Below are positions 45,401 through 55,235 of a stretch of DNA of 64,000 nt, piece after piece. Origin of the DNA: Spisula solida (lineage: Eukaryota > Mollusca > Bivalvia > Venerida > Mactridae). Location: assembly GCA_947247005.1 (NCBI GenBank), contig OX365953.1, positions 25,170,784 to 25,234,783 of the forward strand. Reading direction: 5' to 3'. Position 1 is the first letter of the stretch. Each line of letters starts with the position of its first letter. A program made the translations under genes and the position numbers. The notes under the pieces are model-generated. The model was not told the DNA's origin and made no database searches. It saw only the letters and a list, made by a program, of their open reading frames with translations.

Positions 45401-48400
45401 TTCACCACAAAACCTGCAACACCTGAAACATAAAATAAATATACCAGATTTATATAGCGCCCTTTTCATGGGAACGCACGTTCATAGGCACTTTACATTA
45501 TAGTGTTGCAGCCACAAGGGCGCAGGTGCATCCTCTACCAGTGCAGATACAGCATGATATGACCAGAGGGACAGAATGAGAGAAAGCACCTTAAGGGGGA
45601 GAGAGACATTAGAAACAGGCATGTCCGTCGCTGCAGACGTGCGCCTTTCGAAAAGACAGCCTGCTTCTTTAATATGCCCAGTGTATACATGTACCACCGG
45701 TACACAGCTTCCTGGCACCTTTACCCAGATACTTTCCATTACACATGGTCAGATATAGCGGGAAATATTATAAATATTTCAGAAATCTCAAGTTCCGATG
45801 CCAGGGATTGATCCCACGACCTCTGGATTGACAGTCCAGTGCGTTACCACTGAGCTAAATCCACTTATAAAGTCATACATTCACCACAAAACCTGAAACA
45901 TAAAGTCATATATTTACCTAATACAGATTTATATACAGTTATACATTCAAACAGTGTGAACATTGTATTACATGTATATTCTAGTCAAACATACCAGATC
46001 AATGGTAAGAACTTCACTTTGAGCACATATACAGTGAATATATGACAAATAGTACTAGTAGCTCACATGCAAAGCACTTGGTATGTAGTTTAATATGACA
46101 TTTCTGTTTGGTTCTGTCCTGACCACAAACTGCTTTTAAGATTGTTAGACTGCCCTCTACAATGTTTTTGTGTTTCACCTAGGCCTACCATTTTTTTGTT
46201 TACACTCACCATTTTGGTTTATCTTAAACTTGCAATTATTGTAAAATCTAGGCCATGTTTGATAAAGGGTTTCTCAAAAAGAATCAATATCATTGTGAAC
46301 AATTTGTATGAACTTAGGTGACCTCATTAGGGCCAATACAAAACAATACACTCTTTATTTTCAATCGGATACATGTACAAAACAAATAAACATTAGCAAG
46401 GGCAATACTTTGCTTGTTTACCATCATGTGACAGTATCAAACTTGACTTATATTGGATATGAAAGAAAGACATTTTAATGACTCAATATTTCTTGTACAA
46501 CAAATATTAAATGAAAGCAATTTTTACGGAAGGCTATGGTCTTAACATTACAATCTCCAATGAAAGCACACCATAAGTATGTTAAAATTTATAAATTTTG
46601 ATGAATAATTAGTTATGATATACAGTAGTCAGTTTAATGTTGTGAGTCCTACCTAAATACTGGTTAGCATATTCTGGTATCATACTGGCTTCAGCTGTTG
46701 GTAACCATTTCACCATCATAACATAACCTGGCTGTGCATGATGAAAATCTAAACCATACTGAAACATAACATAACCTGGCTGTGTATGATGAAAATCAAA
46801 ACCATACTGAAACATAACATAACCTGGCTGTGTATGATGAAAGTCTAAACCATACTGAAACATAACATAACCTGGCTGTGTATGATGAAAATCTAAACCA
46901 TACTGAAACATAACATAACCTGGCTGTGTATGATGAAAGTCTAAACCATACTGAAACATAACATAACCTGGCTGTGTATGATGAAAATCTAAACCATACT
47001 GAAACATAACATAACCTGGCAGTGCATGATGAAAGTCTAAACCATACTGAAACACGAATTATAACATAACCTGGCTGTGCAAGATGAAAATCTAAACCAT
47101 ACTGAAACATAACATAACCTGGCTGTGTATGATTAAAATCTAAACCATACTGAAACATAACATAACCTGGCTGTGAATGATGAAAATCTAAACCATACTG
47201 AAACATAACATAACCTGGCTGTGTACGATGAAAGTCTAAACCATACTGAAACATAACATAACCTGGCTGTGTATGATGAAAGTATAAACCATACTGAAAC
47301 ATAACATAACCTGGCTGTGTATGATGAAAATCTAAACCATACTGAAACATAACATAACCTGGCTGTGTATGATGAAAGTCTAAACCATACTGAAACATAA
47401 CATAACCTGGCTGTGTATGATGAAAGTCTAAACCATACTGAAACATAACATAACCTGGCAGTGCATGATGAAAGTCTAAACCATACTGAAACATAACATA
47501 ACATGGCTGTGTATGATGAAAGTCTAAACCATACTGAAACATAACATAATCTGGCTGTACATGATGAAAGTCTAAACCATACTGAAACATAACATAACCT
47601 GGCAGTGCATGATGAAAGTCTAAACCATACTGAAACATAACATAACCTGGCTGTGCATGATGAAAGTCTAAACCATACTGAAACATAACATAACCTGGCA
47701 GTGCATGATGAAAGTCTAAACCATACTGAAACATAACATAACCTGACAGTGCATGAGGAAAGTCTAAACCATACTGAAACATAACATAACCTGGCAGTGC
47801 ATGATGAAAGTCTAAACCATACTGAAACATGAAATATAACATAACCTGGCAGTGCATGATGAAAGTCTAAACCATACTGAAACATAACATAACCTGGCTG
47901 GGCATGATGAAAATCTAAACCATACTGAAACATAACACTAAAACCTTATAATCAAATCATTGAAGGCCACTGATTACTGGTCACATACAGAGTGTAAACT
48001 TTATGCACAATTTCTTCGTCCGTCTTAATTCAGTCACTTAAAACTAACAACAGGGCTGTCGTAGTTTTAAGCCACATACCCCAGATTTGTAAATACAGAC
48101 TTAAGACCATTCCTAACCAAAGTTCAATGTTGAATGTCATCATGTATATCAAACAATAAGTCATGATGATGCAGTATTTCAAAGACATAACAAATGACAC
48201 TTCACATGGCAACCAGCACATTACATGTACATAACAAATAGCCAATTAAATAAAGAACTTACCTTAGCAAACACAGCAGTAAGGTGGGTATGTTTAAGTG
48301 AGATCTTTGCCCAAAATCCCCTCACACCACTCGCTTGCCACTTTGGCATAGCAGCTGTAATAATAATCAAAGAAAATGTAAGAAAGAAAAGAAACAATAA

Positions 48401-49737
48401 GGTCATTATATGCCATCCTCTCGGGGCAAAATAACCTTATTTAAACTTCAAATTTGTAAACAGAACAATTTAAAATAGTATGATGTGCCCAGGATAATGT
48501 GATATTTACAAGCATGAATCGGTTGGGTCAACTGTTTCAAAATTGGTTTTACAAATCACTAAAAAAAACAGATATGGTCAGTTTTGTATTAAAACATCAC
48601 TGATAAATCGTGCACACCTGATTTATCCACCTTTACGGAATATACCAAATTTTCCCTCCTTTCTTATTGACCTGGGCGCACTATATACCTACATCATTAC
48701 TGCACAGACTAAACATTCTTGTCAATAAATCAGGCATTACCAAATGATGTTTTTATAAACTTTCAATCCATGAATACAACTCACTTTTCCAGAAATAAAA
48801 GACTTAAAACTGTTAATATATAAAGTACTGGAAACAACACTTACCAGCAAGTTTAGTATCATACTCTTCAGCAGTTGTAAATGATTGTATATTACTGTCA
48901 ATTTCGATACCATCAAATCTGCAATAAACAATAGTGTTAATGTTACAGCATAGCCATTATAATACTGCTTCACTCAGTATCGGCGACCAGGGTTGGGTAT
49001 CTAGTGAGTCGGTAAATATCTTATTATCATATTGCTTGAGTGATCAACATGTGATGACTTTCCCTAGGCTTTGTCTGAATTTGTATATAAAGCATACTGA
49101 ATAATACTCATCAATGTATGAATCTGGAATATTGACCTGTATGATTTCTGAAAAGTCATGTCTGAGTGACAACACAATGGTTGATAAACAAGACTGTGAA
49201 GACAAACACAAACCAAACTAGAGCACTAAGTATACAGGTAGCACTTAGTACTCGGGTAGCACTTAGTACTCAGCACTTTGTACTCAGGAAATAATTAGTA
49301 CTCTGTTAGCATTAAGTACTCCGATAGCACTTAGTACCGGTATTCAGGGAGCACTTCGTACTCAGGAAGCGCTTAGTACTCAGTTAGCATTAAGTATTCA
49401 GGTAGAACTTAGTATTTAGGAAGCACTTAATACTCTGGTAGTACTTAGGAAGCACTTACTATTCAGGTAGCACTTAGTACTCGGGCAGCGCTTAGTACTC
49501 ACTAAGCATTTAGTACTCAGGTATCTCTTTGTTATTCAGGTGAGCAAATCACTACAAGAATTAAGGAAACTTCAGTATAGTGTTAAGGTACTTACTTATT
49601 ATAGGAGTTAAAGCATCAGACATGTTAGATATTACTTCATGTTTATAAAATGATTTTAATTAAAACAGCATAAAGTAATAAAAGTATATGTACGTGTCTT
49701 TGAGAACTTGAAACCCTTCGCTCTCTGTAGAACCCAT
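42220..49737 (-). CDS. NUDT6: Nudix hydrolase, NUDT6-like (7 exons)
   Basis: Minus-strand exons 49737-49694, 48918-48845, 48354-48263, 46758-46653, 45422-45315, 43139-42931 and 42405-42220 join in phase, giving 272 residues (human NUDT6 316). The N-terminal half matches the NUDT6-specific region (TFDGIEIDSN, MPKWQASGVRGFWAKI, YGLDFHHAQPGY..VKWLP). The catalytic half begins GVAGFVVNDKNELLV and has a perfect Nudix box (GX5EX7REUXEEXGU) at residues 137-159, from GHADKGE through REVIEETGI, split between exons 5 and 6. Nudix enzymes cleave nucleoside diphosphates linked to another group; the substrate of NUDT6 is poorly defined. The first exon is the least certain, since its ATG follows an acceptor-like tttcag. 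Intron 3 next to exon 4 is a 48-bp array copied from exon 4. Confidence 0.88.
42931..43139 (-). CDS. NUDT6: NUDT6-like exon 6: catalytic Nudix box
   Basis: The acceptor gatacag and donor taaat|gtgagt give phase 1 in and 0 out. It encodes ENIFDTARREVIEETGIETE, then the C-terminal strands ending CKWVN. The REVIEE glutamates that bind metal are all present. Confidence 0.92.
43181..43735. mobile_element. 555-bp element with agtcccctaccggt inverted ends
   Basis: agtcccctaccggttt at the left and aaacaccggtaggggact at the right form inverted ends. Three internal copies of a unit with tttgggcatattttcactct and gccatagcaaccac follow one another. It starts 41 bp upstream of the exon 6 acceptor of the NUDT6-like gene. 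A truncated relative is at 5848-6070. Confidence 0.65.
43802..43925 (+). repeat. tRNA-derived SINE, complete head
   Basis: ggccttcgtagctcagtggtt (A box) and gacccgggttcaaatgcggg (B box) form a tRNA-like head. The family body catatttcagcagaaagccg and actggcaaataaaggct follows. Confidence 0.7.
45110..45249 (+). repeat. tRNA-derived SINE, same family
   Basis: ggcctccgtagctcaatggt and accggggtttaaaacagggt make a slightly decayed head. The body catatttcagcagaaagctg is intact. It lies in the intron just downstream of NUDT6-like exon 5. Confidence 0.7.
45315..45422 (-). CDS. NUDT6: NUDT6-like exon 5: start of the Nudix domain
   Basis: The acceptor gtttcag and donor aaag|gttcac give phase 1 in and out. 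It encodes GVAGFVVNDKNELLVIKEKF through WKLPGGHADKG, the first part of the Nudix box. Confidence 0.9.
45423..46652. other. NUDT6-like intron 4
   Basis: No exon was found. It contains the tRNA-like element at 45795-45870, dispersed text including ggcactttacattatagtg near 45485, and reversed LINE-tail-like text near 46335-46400 (acaatacactctttatttt). Confidence 0.5.
45795..45870 (-). repeat. tRNA-like sequence with GTC anticodon position
   Basis: On the minus strand, tagctcagtggtaacgcac precedes a perfect five-pair stem ctgga/tccag around the loop ctgtcaa, putting GTC (Asp) at the anticodon. The T arm (gtgggatcaatccctgg) and acceptor stem do not pair properly. I call a tRNA pseudogene or SINE head. 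Confidence 0.45.
46653..46758 (-). CDS. NUDT6: NUDT6-like exon 4, copied into a 48-bp array
   Basis: The acceptor atgtttcag and donor ttag|gtagga give phase 0 in and 1 out. It encodes YGLDFHHAQPGYVMMVKWLP and 15 more residues. Six further in-frame acceptors of identical sequence lie directly upstream. Confidence 0.85.
46730..47935 (-). repeat. 48-bp minisatellite made from the exon 4 boundary of the NUDT6-like gene
   Basis: About 25 copies occur. Each minus-strand unit holds gttatgttatgtttcag followed by tatggtttagattttcatca, that is, the 3' splice site plus the first exon bases. In frame it reads QYGLDFHHTQPGYVMF. Two 7-bp insertions, near 47056 and 47828, break the frame between blocks. 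The exon-proximal block of seven acceptors is in one frame with exon 4. Confidence 0.93.
47936..48262. other. Remainder of NUDT6-like intron 3
   Basis: I see no gene or repeat in this piece between the 48-bp array and exon 3. Confidence 0.5.
48263..48354 (-). CDS. NUDT6: NUDT6-like exon 3
   Basis: The acceptor ttacag and donor ctaag|gtaagt give phase 1 in and 0 out. It encodes MPKWQASGVRGFWAKISLKH and on, the WxxxG.RGxW..I pattern of the NUDT6 N-terminal domain. Confidence 0.85.
48845..48918 (-). CDS. NUDT6: NUDT6-like exon 2
   Basis: The acceptor attgcag and donor gctg|gtaagt give phase 2 in and 1 out. It encodes FDGIEIDSNIQSFTTAEEYD and four more residues, aligned by eye with the FGGISVD-type region of NUDT6. 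Confidence 0.78.
49220..49520. repeat. Degenerate 18-20 bp repeat (gcacttagtactcaggta)
   Basis: About fifteen imperfect units of agcacttagtactcrggt occur in the first intron of the NUDT6-like gene. The high divergence between units implies an old array. Confidence 0.75.
49694..49737 (-). CDS. NUDT6: NUDT6-like exon 1 (start exon, short)
   Basis: ATG at 49737 opens MGSTESEGFQVLKDT; the donor gacac|gtacat gives the phase needed by exon 2. The bases before ATG are gtttcag, so a 5' non-coding or coding exon may lie upstream. Confidence 0.6.
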
Positions 49738-50204
49738 CTGAAACATAAAGATAAATCAGCATATAGTATCCCACCGGATTATTTTTGTAAACCTGTAAAC
49801 ATATCAGTATGTTATAATACTGATAGTCACTGGTTTTTGTTCATGAACTCAATCACAAAATTAAATCCCAGTGATGACCCTTAAAATACCAGTACATGTA
49901 TATAACCAGGGGTTTCCAAAGGGCCATAACTCCATACAAATCTATAAAATTGTTGTGACACTTGCTAGTAAAATAGTAAGTAATCATCCATTGCCTTGAT
50001 AGTAAACAAATATTACACATTATAAAACTTAAAACAATGCCATACTATCATTTCAACTTTGTTATGGCATCCTTCAAAGGCATAATAAAATAAACGGGAA
50101 CATTTTTCCTTGACCAATAATTTTATACATTGAACATGTTGAAACTTTAATACAGGAACATTCCTGAAGGTAGACCTGGATAAACACATATAGGTACTTA
50201 CACA

Positions 50205-50700
50205 TATGAAAGTAGACTTGGATATATAAAGAAAGGTAGACCAGTCACTGAAAGCAGACCTGGATATATAAAGAAAGGTAGACCAGTCACTGAAAGTAGA
50301 CCTGGATATATAAAGAAAGGTAGACCAGTCACTGAAAGCAGACCTGGATATATAAAGAAAGGTAGACCAGTCACTGAAAGAAGACCTGGATATATAAAGA
50401 AAGGTAGACCAGTCACTGAAAGCAGACCTGGATATATAAAGAAAGGTAGACCAGTCACTGAAAGTAGACCTGGATATATAAAGAAAGGTAGACCAGTTAC
50501 TGAAAGCAGACCTGGATATATAAAGAAAGGTAGACCAGTCACTGAAAGTAGACCTGGATATATAAAGAAAGGTAGACCAGTCACTGAAAGTAGACCTGGA
50601 TGTATAAAGAAAGATAGACCAGTCACTGAAAGTAGACCTGGATATATAAAGAAAGGTAGACCAGTCACTGAAAGTAGACCTGGATATATACAGAAAGACC
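50205..50700. repeat. 42-bp minisatellite just after the MTRFR stop codon
   Basis: About eleven to twelve near-identical units of agacctggatatataaagaa plus aggtagaccagtcactgaaagt occur. It begins about 25 bp downstream (minus strand) of the MTRFR stop, so it is probably 3' UTR or flank. The 156-codon frame through it is a repeat artefact. Confidence 0.92.
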
Positions 50701-50722
50701 AGTCAAAATCAAACCTTCTTAA

Positions 50723-50929
50723 TTATTTTAGCCCTTCCTTCTCTTTGAATTCCTTCTTCAATGCTCGTTTCTTAGCAGCTTTAGAATCAGTGGACAGTTT
50801 CTTCTCACGTACTTCCTGTTTACTCAAAGCATCAAAACTATTTTCTTTGTTGTAATATATGTCTAGCTGATATATCAACCTCTCGCGTGCTAAACGACGA
50901 TTCTCAGATCCTGATCTTGTCTCGTGACA
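50723..50929 (-). CDS. MTRFR: MTRFR exon 3: C-terminal basic tail
   Basis: The acceptor gatttcag, phase 0. It encodes CHETRSGSENRRLARERLIY and the Lys-rich end, with stop TAA at 50725-50723. Confidence 0.92.
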   Translation of the reverse strand, partial: CHETRSGSENRRLARERLIYQLDIYYNKENSFDALSKQEVREKKLSTDSKAAKKRALKKEFKEKEGLK

Positions 50930-53661
50930 CTGAAATCAAATTATCAGGGGTGTCAATATTCCTGATTAATTCCGAATTACGGATTTACCATTCCTGAAAG
51001 AGCTATGATTTCTGGCCAAAATAAAAGTTATGTGATGAATATATCTTGAGAAATGACAAAGATATGGTCAATTTAATCTAATCGGAAGGATTTTCTCAGT
51101 TAAATATGGAAAAAATGTGGCTGAAGGCATCTTGTATCGGCCATATACTGGGCGTCACTGAAAAGTTACCACATATATACATCTCTGTATATTGTACAAA
51201 AGTTTTATAGTGTGTACATTTGAATATTGTTAAATAGGATAGCTGTGACTACACAGTAAGGTCAAAACATAGTCATGTTCGGCTTTTAAAACAGAGAAAA
51301 TTGAATTTTAAAATATAAGAGTCAATAGGGTAGTAACTTTTCATTGACGCTGAGTATATAATTATGTTTTTCAGGGTTTTTAATTTGGCTCTGTTGACAC
51401 CCCTAAATTATTGAATCTTACATTAATTACCTTGCTAACCTAAGTGTAATTGCTCAGGTTTATTGAAAATGTAAGCACTAATATAGCTTTTTTGTATATA
51501 TCCTCACCTGGTTTTCCATATCCAGGATTTGCAGACATTAAGCTTGTCTTTTCTATTTCGTCACGTTTGACACTGATTATCAGCAGTTTGCAGTAAAGAC
51601 TAATGTTTTTGAATAGTAAATCCATATAATACTATTTCAATATTGCAAAGGAATTACAAAGGAATATTCTAATATCAGAATATTTGATGGCATCCCTACT
51701 TTCCTACTTACAGACAACATACTTTCACCTTTTTTGATTGAGATGAACTATGGTACTACATTTACACAATGAGATACTACCCGGTAGTATATAATGAGGT
51801 ATATATGTGAGCCATACCTTGACAATTATTCCAGTTGGTTTATGTTTTAACTGGACACAGTTATTAGATTTAGCCACAGCTTGTCCTCCAGGTCCACTAC
51901 CTCTCATAAAATATTCCTCTATATCAGTCTCCTTCAGTTCTGGCCAGGCGTACGTTTTCTTTGATATCAATCTCAGTAGTATAGGAAATTGTAACTGCAA
52001 CCTGAAAGATAGCCTAGTGGTTGAGCGTTCGCTTCGAGTGCGGGAGGTCTCGGGTTCGATCCCTGGCCGCGTCATACCAAAGACAAAATAAAAATGGTAC
52101 CAGAAATTCCTGTGCTAGACGCTCAGCATATAAGGGAAACTGGCTTCTCTTCTCTCATACCCTCGTGGCGATGGATTACATCAGGAATGAGGTGTCGAGA
52201 GTGATAAATATAAGTTGGAAAAAACTTGTTTCACAATCGACCTTAAATAAATTAGTATAAACTAAACTAGAAATAAGCTTTCATAGTAGGCAGTAGGATT
52301 ATTAAAATAATGTTGAGCTCAATTCTTGATAAGCTCTTGCCAAAACCTTGATTCAGTAAAACCTTTAGACCTTTGTTTGACAGGAAAAATAAGCTTTCAT
52401 AGTTGGCAGTAAGATTATTAAAATGATGTTGAGCTCAATTCTTGATAAGCATCTGCCAAAACATCGATTCAGTAAAACCTTTAGACCTTTGTTTGACAGG
52501 AAGAAGGTAACATTTACTCTTTGCACAATTTTAATCCACTTTTAAGTAACATAACGTTTTACAATTGTACAAATTTGGGCAGCATGATGTCCACTGATGT
52601 TGACCTAGAGTTGCATGGTGTCCACTGACGTTGACCTAGGGCAGCAAGACGTCCAGTGACATAGACCTAGGGCAGCATGACGTCTAGTGACATTGACCCA
52701 GGGCAGCATGACGTCAAGTGACATTGACCTAGGGCAGCATGACGTCCAGTGACCTTGATCTAGGGCAGCATGACGTCCAGTGACCTTGATCTAGGGCAGC
52801 ATGACGTCCAGTGACCTTGATCTAGGCCAGCATGACGTCTAGTGACCTTGACCTAGGGCAGCATGACGTCCAGTGACATTGACCTAGGGCAGCATGACGT
52901 CCAGTGACATTGACCTACGGCAGCATGACGTCCAGTGACATTGACCTAGGGCAGCATGACGTCCAGTGACGTTGACCTAGGGCAGCATGACGTCCAGTGA
53001 CATTGACATAGGGCAGCATGACGTCCAGTGACCATGATCTAGGGCAGCATGACGTCCAGTGACATTGATCTAGGGCAGCATGACGTCCAGTGACATTGAT
53101 CTAGGGCAGCATGACGTCCAGTGACATTGATCTAGGGCAGCATGACGTCCAGTGACCTTGATCTAGGGCAGCATGACATCCAGTGACATTGATCTAGGGC
53201 AGCATGACGTCCAGTGACGTTGACCTAGGACAGCATGACGTCCAGTGATGTTGACCTAGGGCAGCATGACGTCCAGTGACCTTGACCTAGGGCAACATGA
53301 CGTCCACTGACGTTGACACCTAGGGCAGCATGACATCCAGTGACCTTCACCTAGGGCAACATGACATCTAGTCAACCCATTTCGAAGCGTTACAGTACCA
53401 GTGGCTGGACCGTCAGAATTAACAAACAACCACTTGGAGACAGCTTATCTGTCTACACGACGCCCAGTGACATTGAGCTAGGAAACTGCATTTATTCATA
53501 CTTAATCAATAACAATAATAATAATAAAATGAATTAGAAACAAATACACTTACAAATTCTGCAAGTTATTTGCTCAATATTTCAAACTAGAACAGTTACC
53601 TTGAAGAACTGCTCACATTCCTACAGGTAAAGCCATGACAAGCTCTAATTATGACAGACAT
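50723..53661 (-). CDS. MTRFR: Mitochondrial translation release factor in rescue (C12orf65-like)
   Basis: Three exons (53661-53600, 52001-51818, 50929-50723) join in phase and encode 150 residues; human MTRFR has 166. The N-terminus MSVIIRACHGFTCRNVSSSS has no acidic residue and looks like a mitochondrial presequence. The GGQ motif (GSGPGGQAVAKSNNCVQLKH) is at residues 59-61, followed by PTGIIVKCHETRSGSENRRL and a Lys-rich tail (AAKKRALKKEFKEKEGLK), as in the family. These proteins lack codon-recognition domains and release nascent chains from stalled mitochondrial ribosomes. Intron 1 carries a SINE and a 31-bp minisatellite. The gene is about 1 kb upstream of and co-directional with the NUDT6-like gene. 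Confidence 0.92.
51818..52001 (-). CDS. MTRFR: MTRFR exon 2: GGQ domain
   Basis: The acceptor atctttcag and donor gtcaag|gtatgg give phase 2 in and 0 out. It carries the catalytic GGQ. A SINE begins within about five bases of the acceptor on the intron side. Confidence 0.92.
52006..52140 (+). repeat. tRNA-derived SINE, second family, antisense in MTRFR intron 1
   Basis: gatagcctagtggttgagcg (A box) and ggtctcgggttcgatccctg (B box) are at tRNA spacing, followed by the tail ataaaaatggtaccagaaat and gctagacgctcagcata. It abuts the splice acceptor of exon 2. Confidence 0.75.
52271..52503. repeat. 116-bp direct duplication
   Basis: A block from aaataagctttcatagt to cctttgtttgacagga occurs twice in a row with a handful of differences. 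Confidence 0.85.
52580..53375. repeat. 31-bp minisatellite in MTRFR intron 1, about 25 copies
   Basis: The unit is cagcatgacgtccagtgac plus attgacctaggg, with variants attgatct and ccttgatct. Nearly every unit holds TGACGTC, and many hold TGACCTTGA. Confidence 0.93.
53600..53661 (-). CDS. MTRFR: MTRFR exon 1: mitochondrial presequence
   Basis: The ATG at 53661 is followed by 20 codons and a split Arg codon; the donor is ttcaag|gtaact. It was chosen because its phase fits exon 2 exactly and the encoded peptide has presequence character. Confidence 0.75.
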
Positions 53662-54589
53662 CTACACTACTAACTGTCACCCAGCCTGTAAATTCAATAT
53701 ACATGTATATGATAAAGATTAATCAGTTCATGCATATATTATACTGTAAAATCATTTATTTTCAATGGGACACAATTTAGGGATTTTAGTGAAAAAGATT
53801 TCGTGGGGACGTTAATTTCAAGGATCTCCGATTTCATGAAAATGGAAAGTTCAAAATTCACAAATGATCAGAAATCATTAAAAATCAAACATAATTAGAT
53901 ATCATTATCAAGCAAGTTCCTCAACTTCCTGTGCACACGGATTGTCACTAAAAAGGTCGCGAAAATAGGTGACAATATTGTCATTTTTCCTAATTCTAGA
54001 CCAATCACCCAAATAAACCTGCAAATATAAAGCTCATTGAAGTATTCAAAGATTTATTAACAAACTCACGTACTGTCAATGTTGCTATGCTTGTACATAT
54101 GTCATTGTTGACATTTCCTGCGATTTCACAACAAAATATAGGTCAAAGGCATCTAAATGTTTACTGATTACACGTGCGTATCGAGCTACAGAGCTCAAGG
54201 GGTGAATCAGACGAATTGTTTTATTCATGGGGTCCGGCTTGTTTATTTTTCTTATTTTTCATGAAAGTGTATCACTTTTTAATGTTTTCGATTGTTAAGG
54301 CAAATTGGGGGGGGGTTATGTACGGTGGTCGAGCAAATTAAGAAACCTAGAATGTACATGTACCAGTAGAAAATCTTTGTTGCTGGTGGCAAGGAAATGG
54401 AAGAAGGTACATTTGTAGAAAATTAATGTGCGTGATAATGTACATAATATAGGTCTTTGGTCGAGCGGAACACGGATCGAGAGGTCACTGCATGGTTCGA
54501 TTCTCGTTTTGTATGATCTTTGCTTCAAAGTGCGAGACGATGTTGTCTGACGTACACTTTTATGCAATGTTGTGTACACATAACATAAA

Positions 54590-54960
54590 AACCCGAATAT
54601 CTGCTCATAACCTACTGATCGAAACAGGAAGGTATATAGTAGAAAAGGATAACTAGAAATGAAAGACGTTACACTTTTTGCGATAGACAAAATATTGAAG
54701 ACGAGTTCCATTTTCTTTTCATCTGCCCCTCAGGCCTGTTGTACTGAATATAGACGTAAATACGTCAAACGGTACTATTACCAAAATCCTAGTATGTTCA
54801 AATGTATAGAATAATGAATTGCTTAATGTTGCATCTAAATTTGAACTTATTAATTTATGTAAATATTTGTTGCACGCATATCGTAAAAGAGAAGAATTAC
54901 AACAGTAATACTGATTAAGTACTGTCATACCATTGTATAGTATTTTACTAATAATCATAA
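54590..54960 (+). pseudogene. C-terminal remnant of a non-LTR retrotransposon
   Basis: Plus-strand text reads RRYTFCDRQNIEDEFHFLFI plus CP, then with frame breaks YRRKYVKRYYY and KFELINLCKYLLHAYRKREE. This is the usual knuckle and tail of LINE ORF2 proteins. The RT is absent. Confidence 0.55.
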
Positions 54961-55140
54961 ATGTCCATTCTCCATTACTTGTACTAACACAAATTTCAAA
55001 TCTTTGTCACGGATATACACAGAATGTAATGTATTTCCGTGTCTTTGTATCCATCTTCATAATTCTGCTATGTGATCATGTATATATGTTCTTTTGTAAA
55101 TAATATTGTTTGTATTGTGATTTATTGCTTCTAGCTGAAC

Positions 55141-55235
55141 TATGGCAGGCATATAATTATGTGTGCCCCCACCCGGATTTGAACCCGGATCGCCAGATTA
55201 GACGGCAAGCGCGCTAACCATTGAGCTACGGAGGC
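55141..55235 (-). repeat. tRNA-derived SINE head with nearly intact tRNA fold
   Basis: On the minus strand gcctccg pairs over seven positions with tgggggc (two G-U pairs). The D arm (gctcaatggttagcgc) and T arm (ccgggttcaaatccggg) are good, but the anticodon stem closes over a nine-base loop. The family body follows only briefly (acacataattatatgcctgc). It is the best preserved head of this SINE family in the window. Confidence 0.65.

Noticed and set aside
45795..45870. Functional tRNA-Asp (GTC)
   Set aside because: The anticodon arm is good but the acceptor and T arms do not pair.
46609..47933. Open frames of 148, 353 and 266 codons on the minus strand
   Set aside because: They are generated by the stop-free 48-bp repeat read in two frames; only the piece at 46653-46758 is a supported exon.
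50198..50668. 156-codon frame of TGLPFFIYPGLLSV repeats
   Set aside because: It is the 42-bp minisatellite read through; it lies after the MTRFR stop and has no independent support as protein.
55141..55235. Functional tRNA gene
   Set aside because: The anticodon stem closes over a nine-base loop and the sequence is one copy of a SINE family with a shared body.
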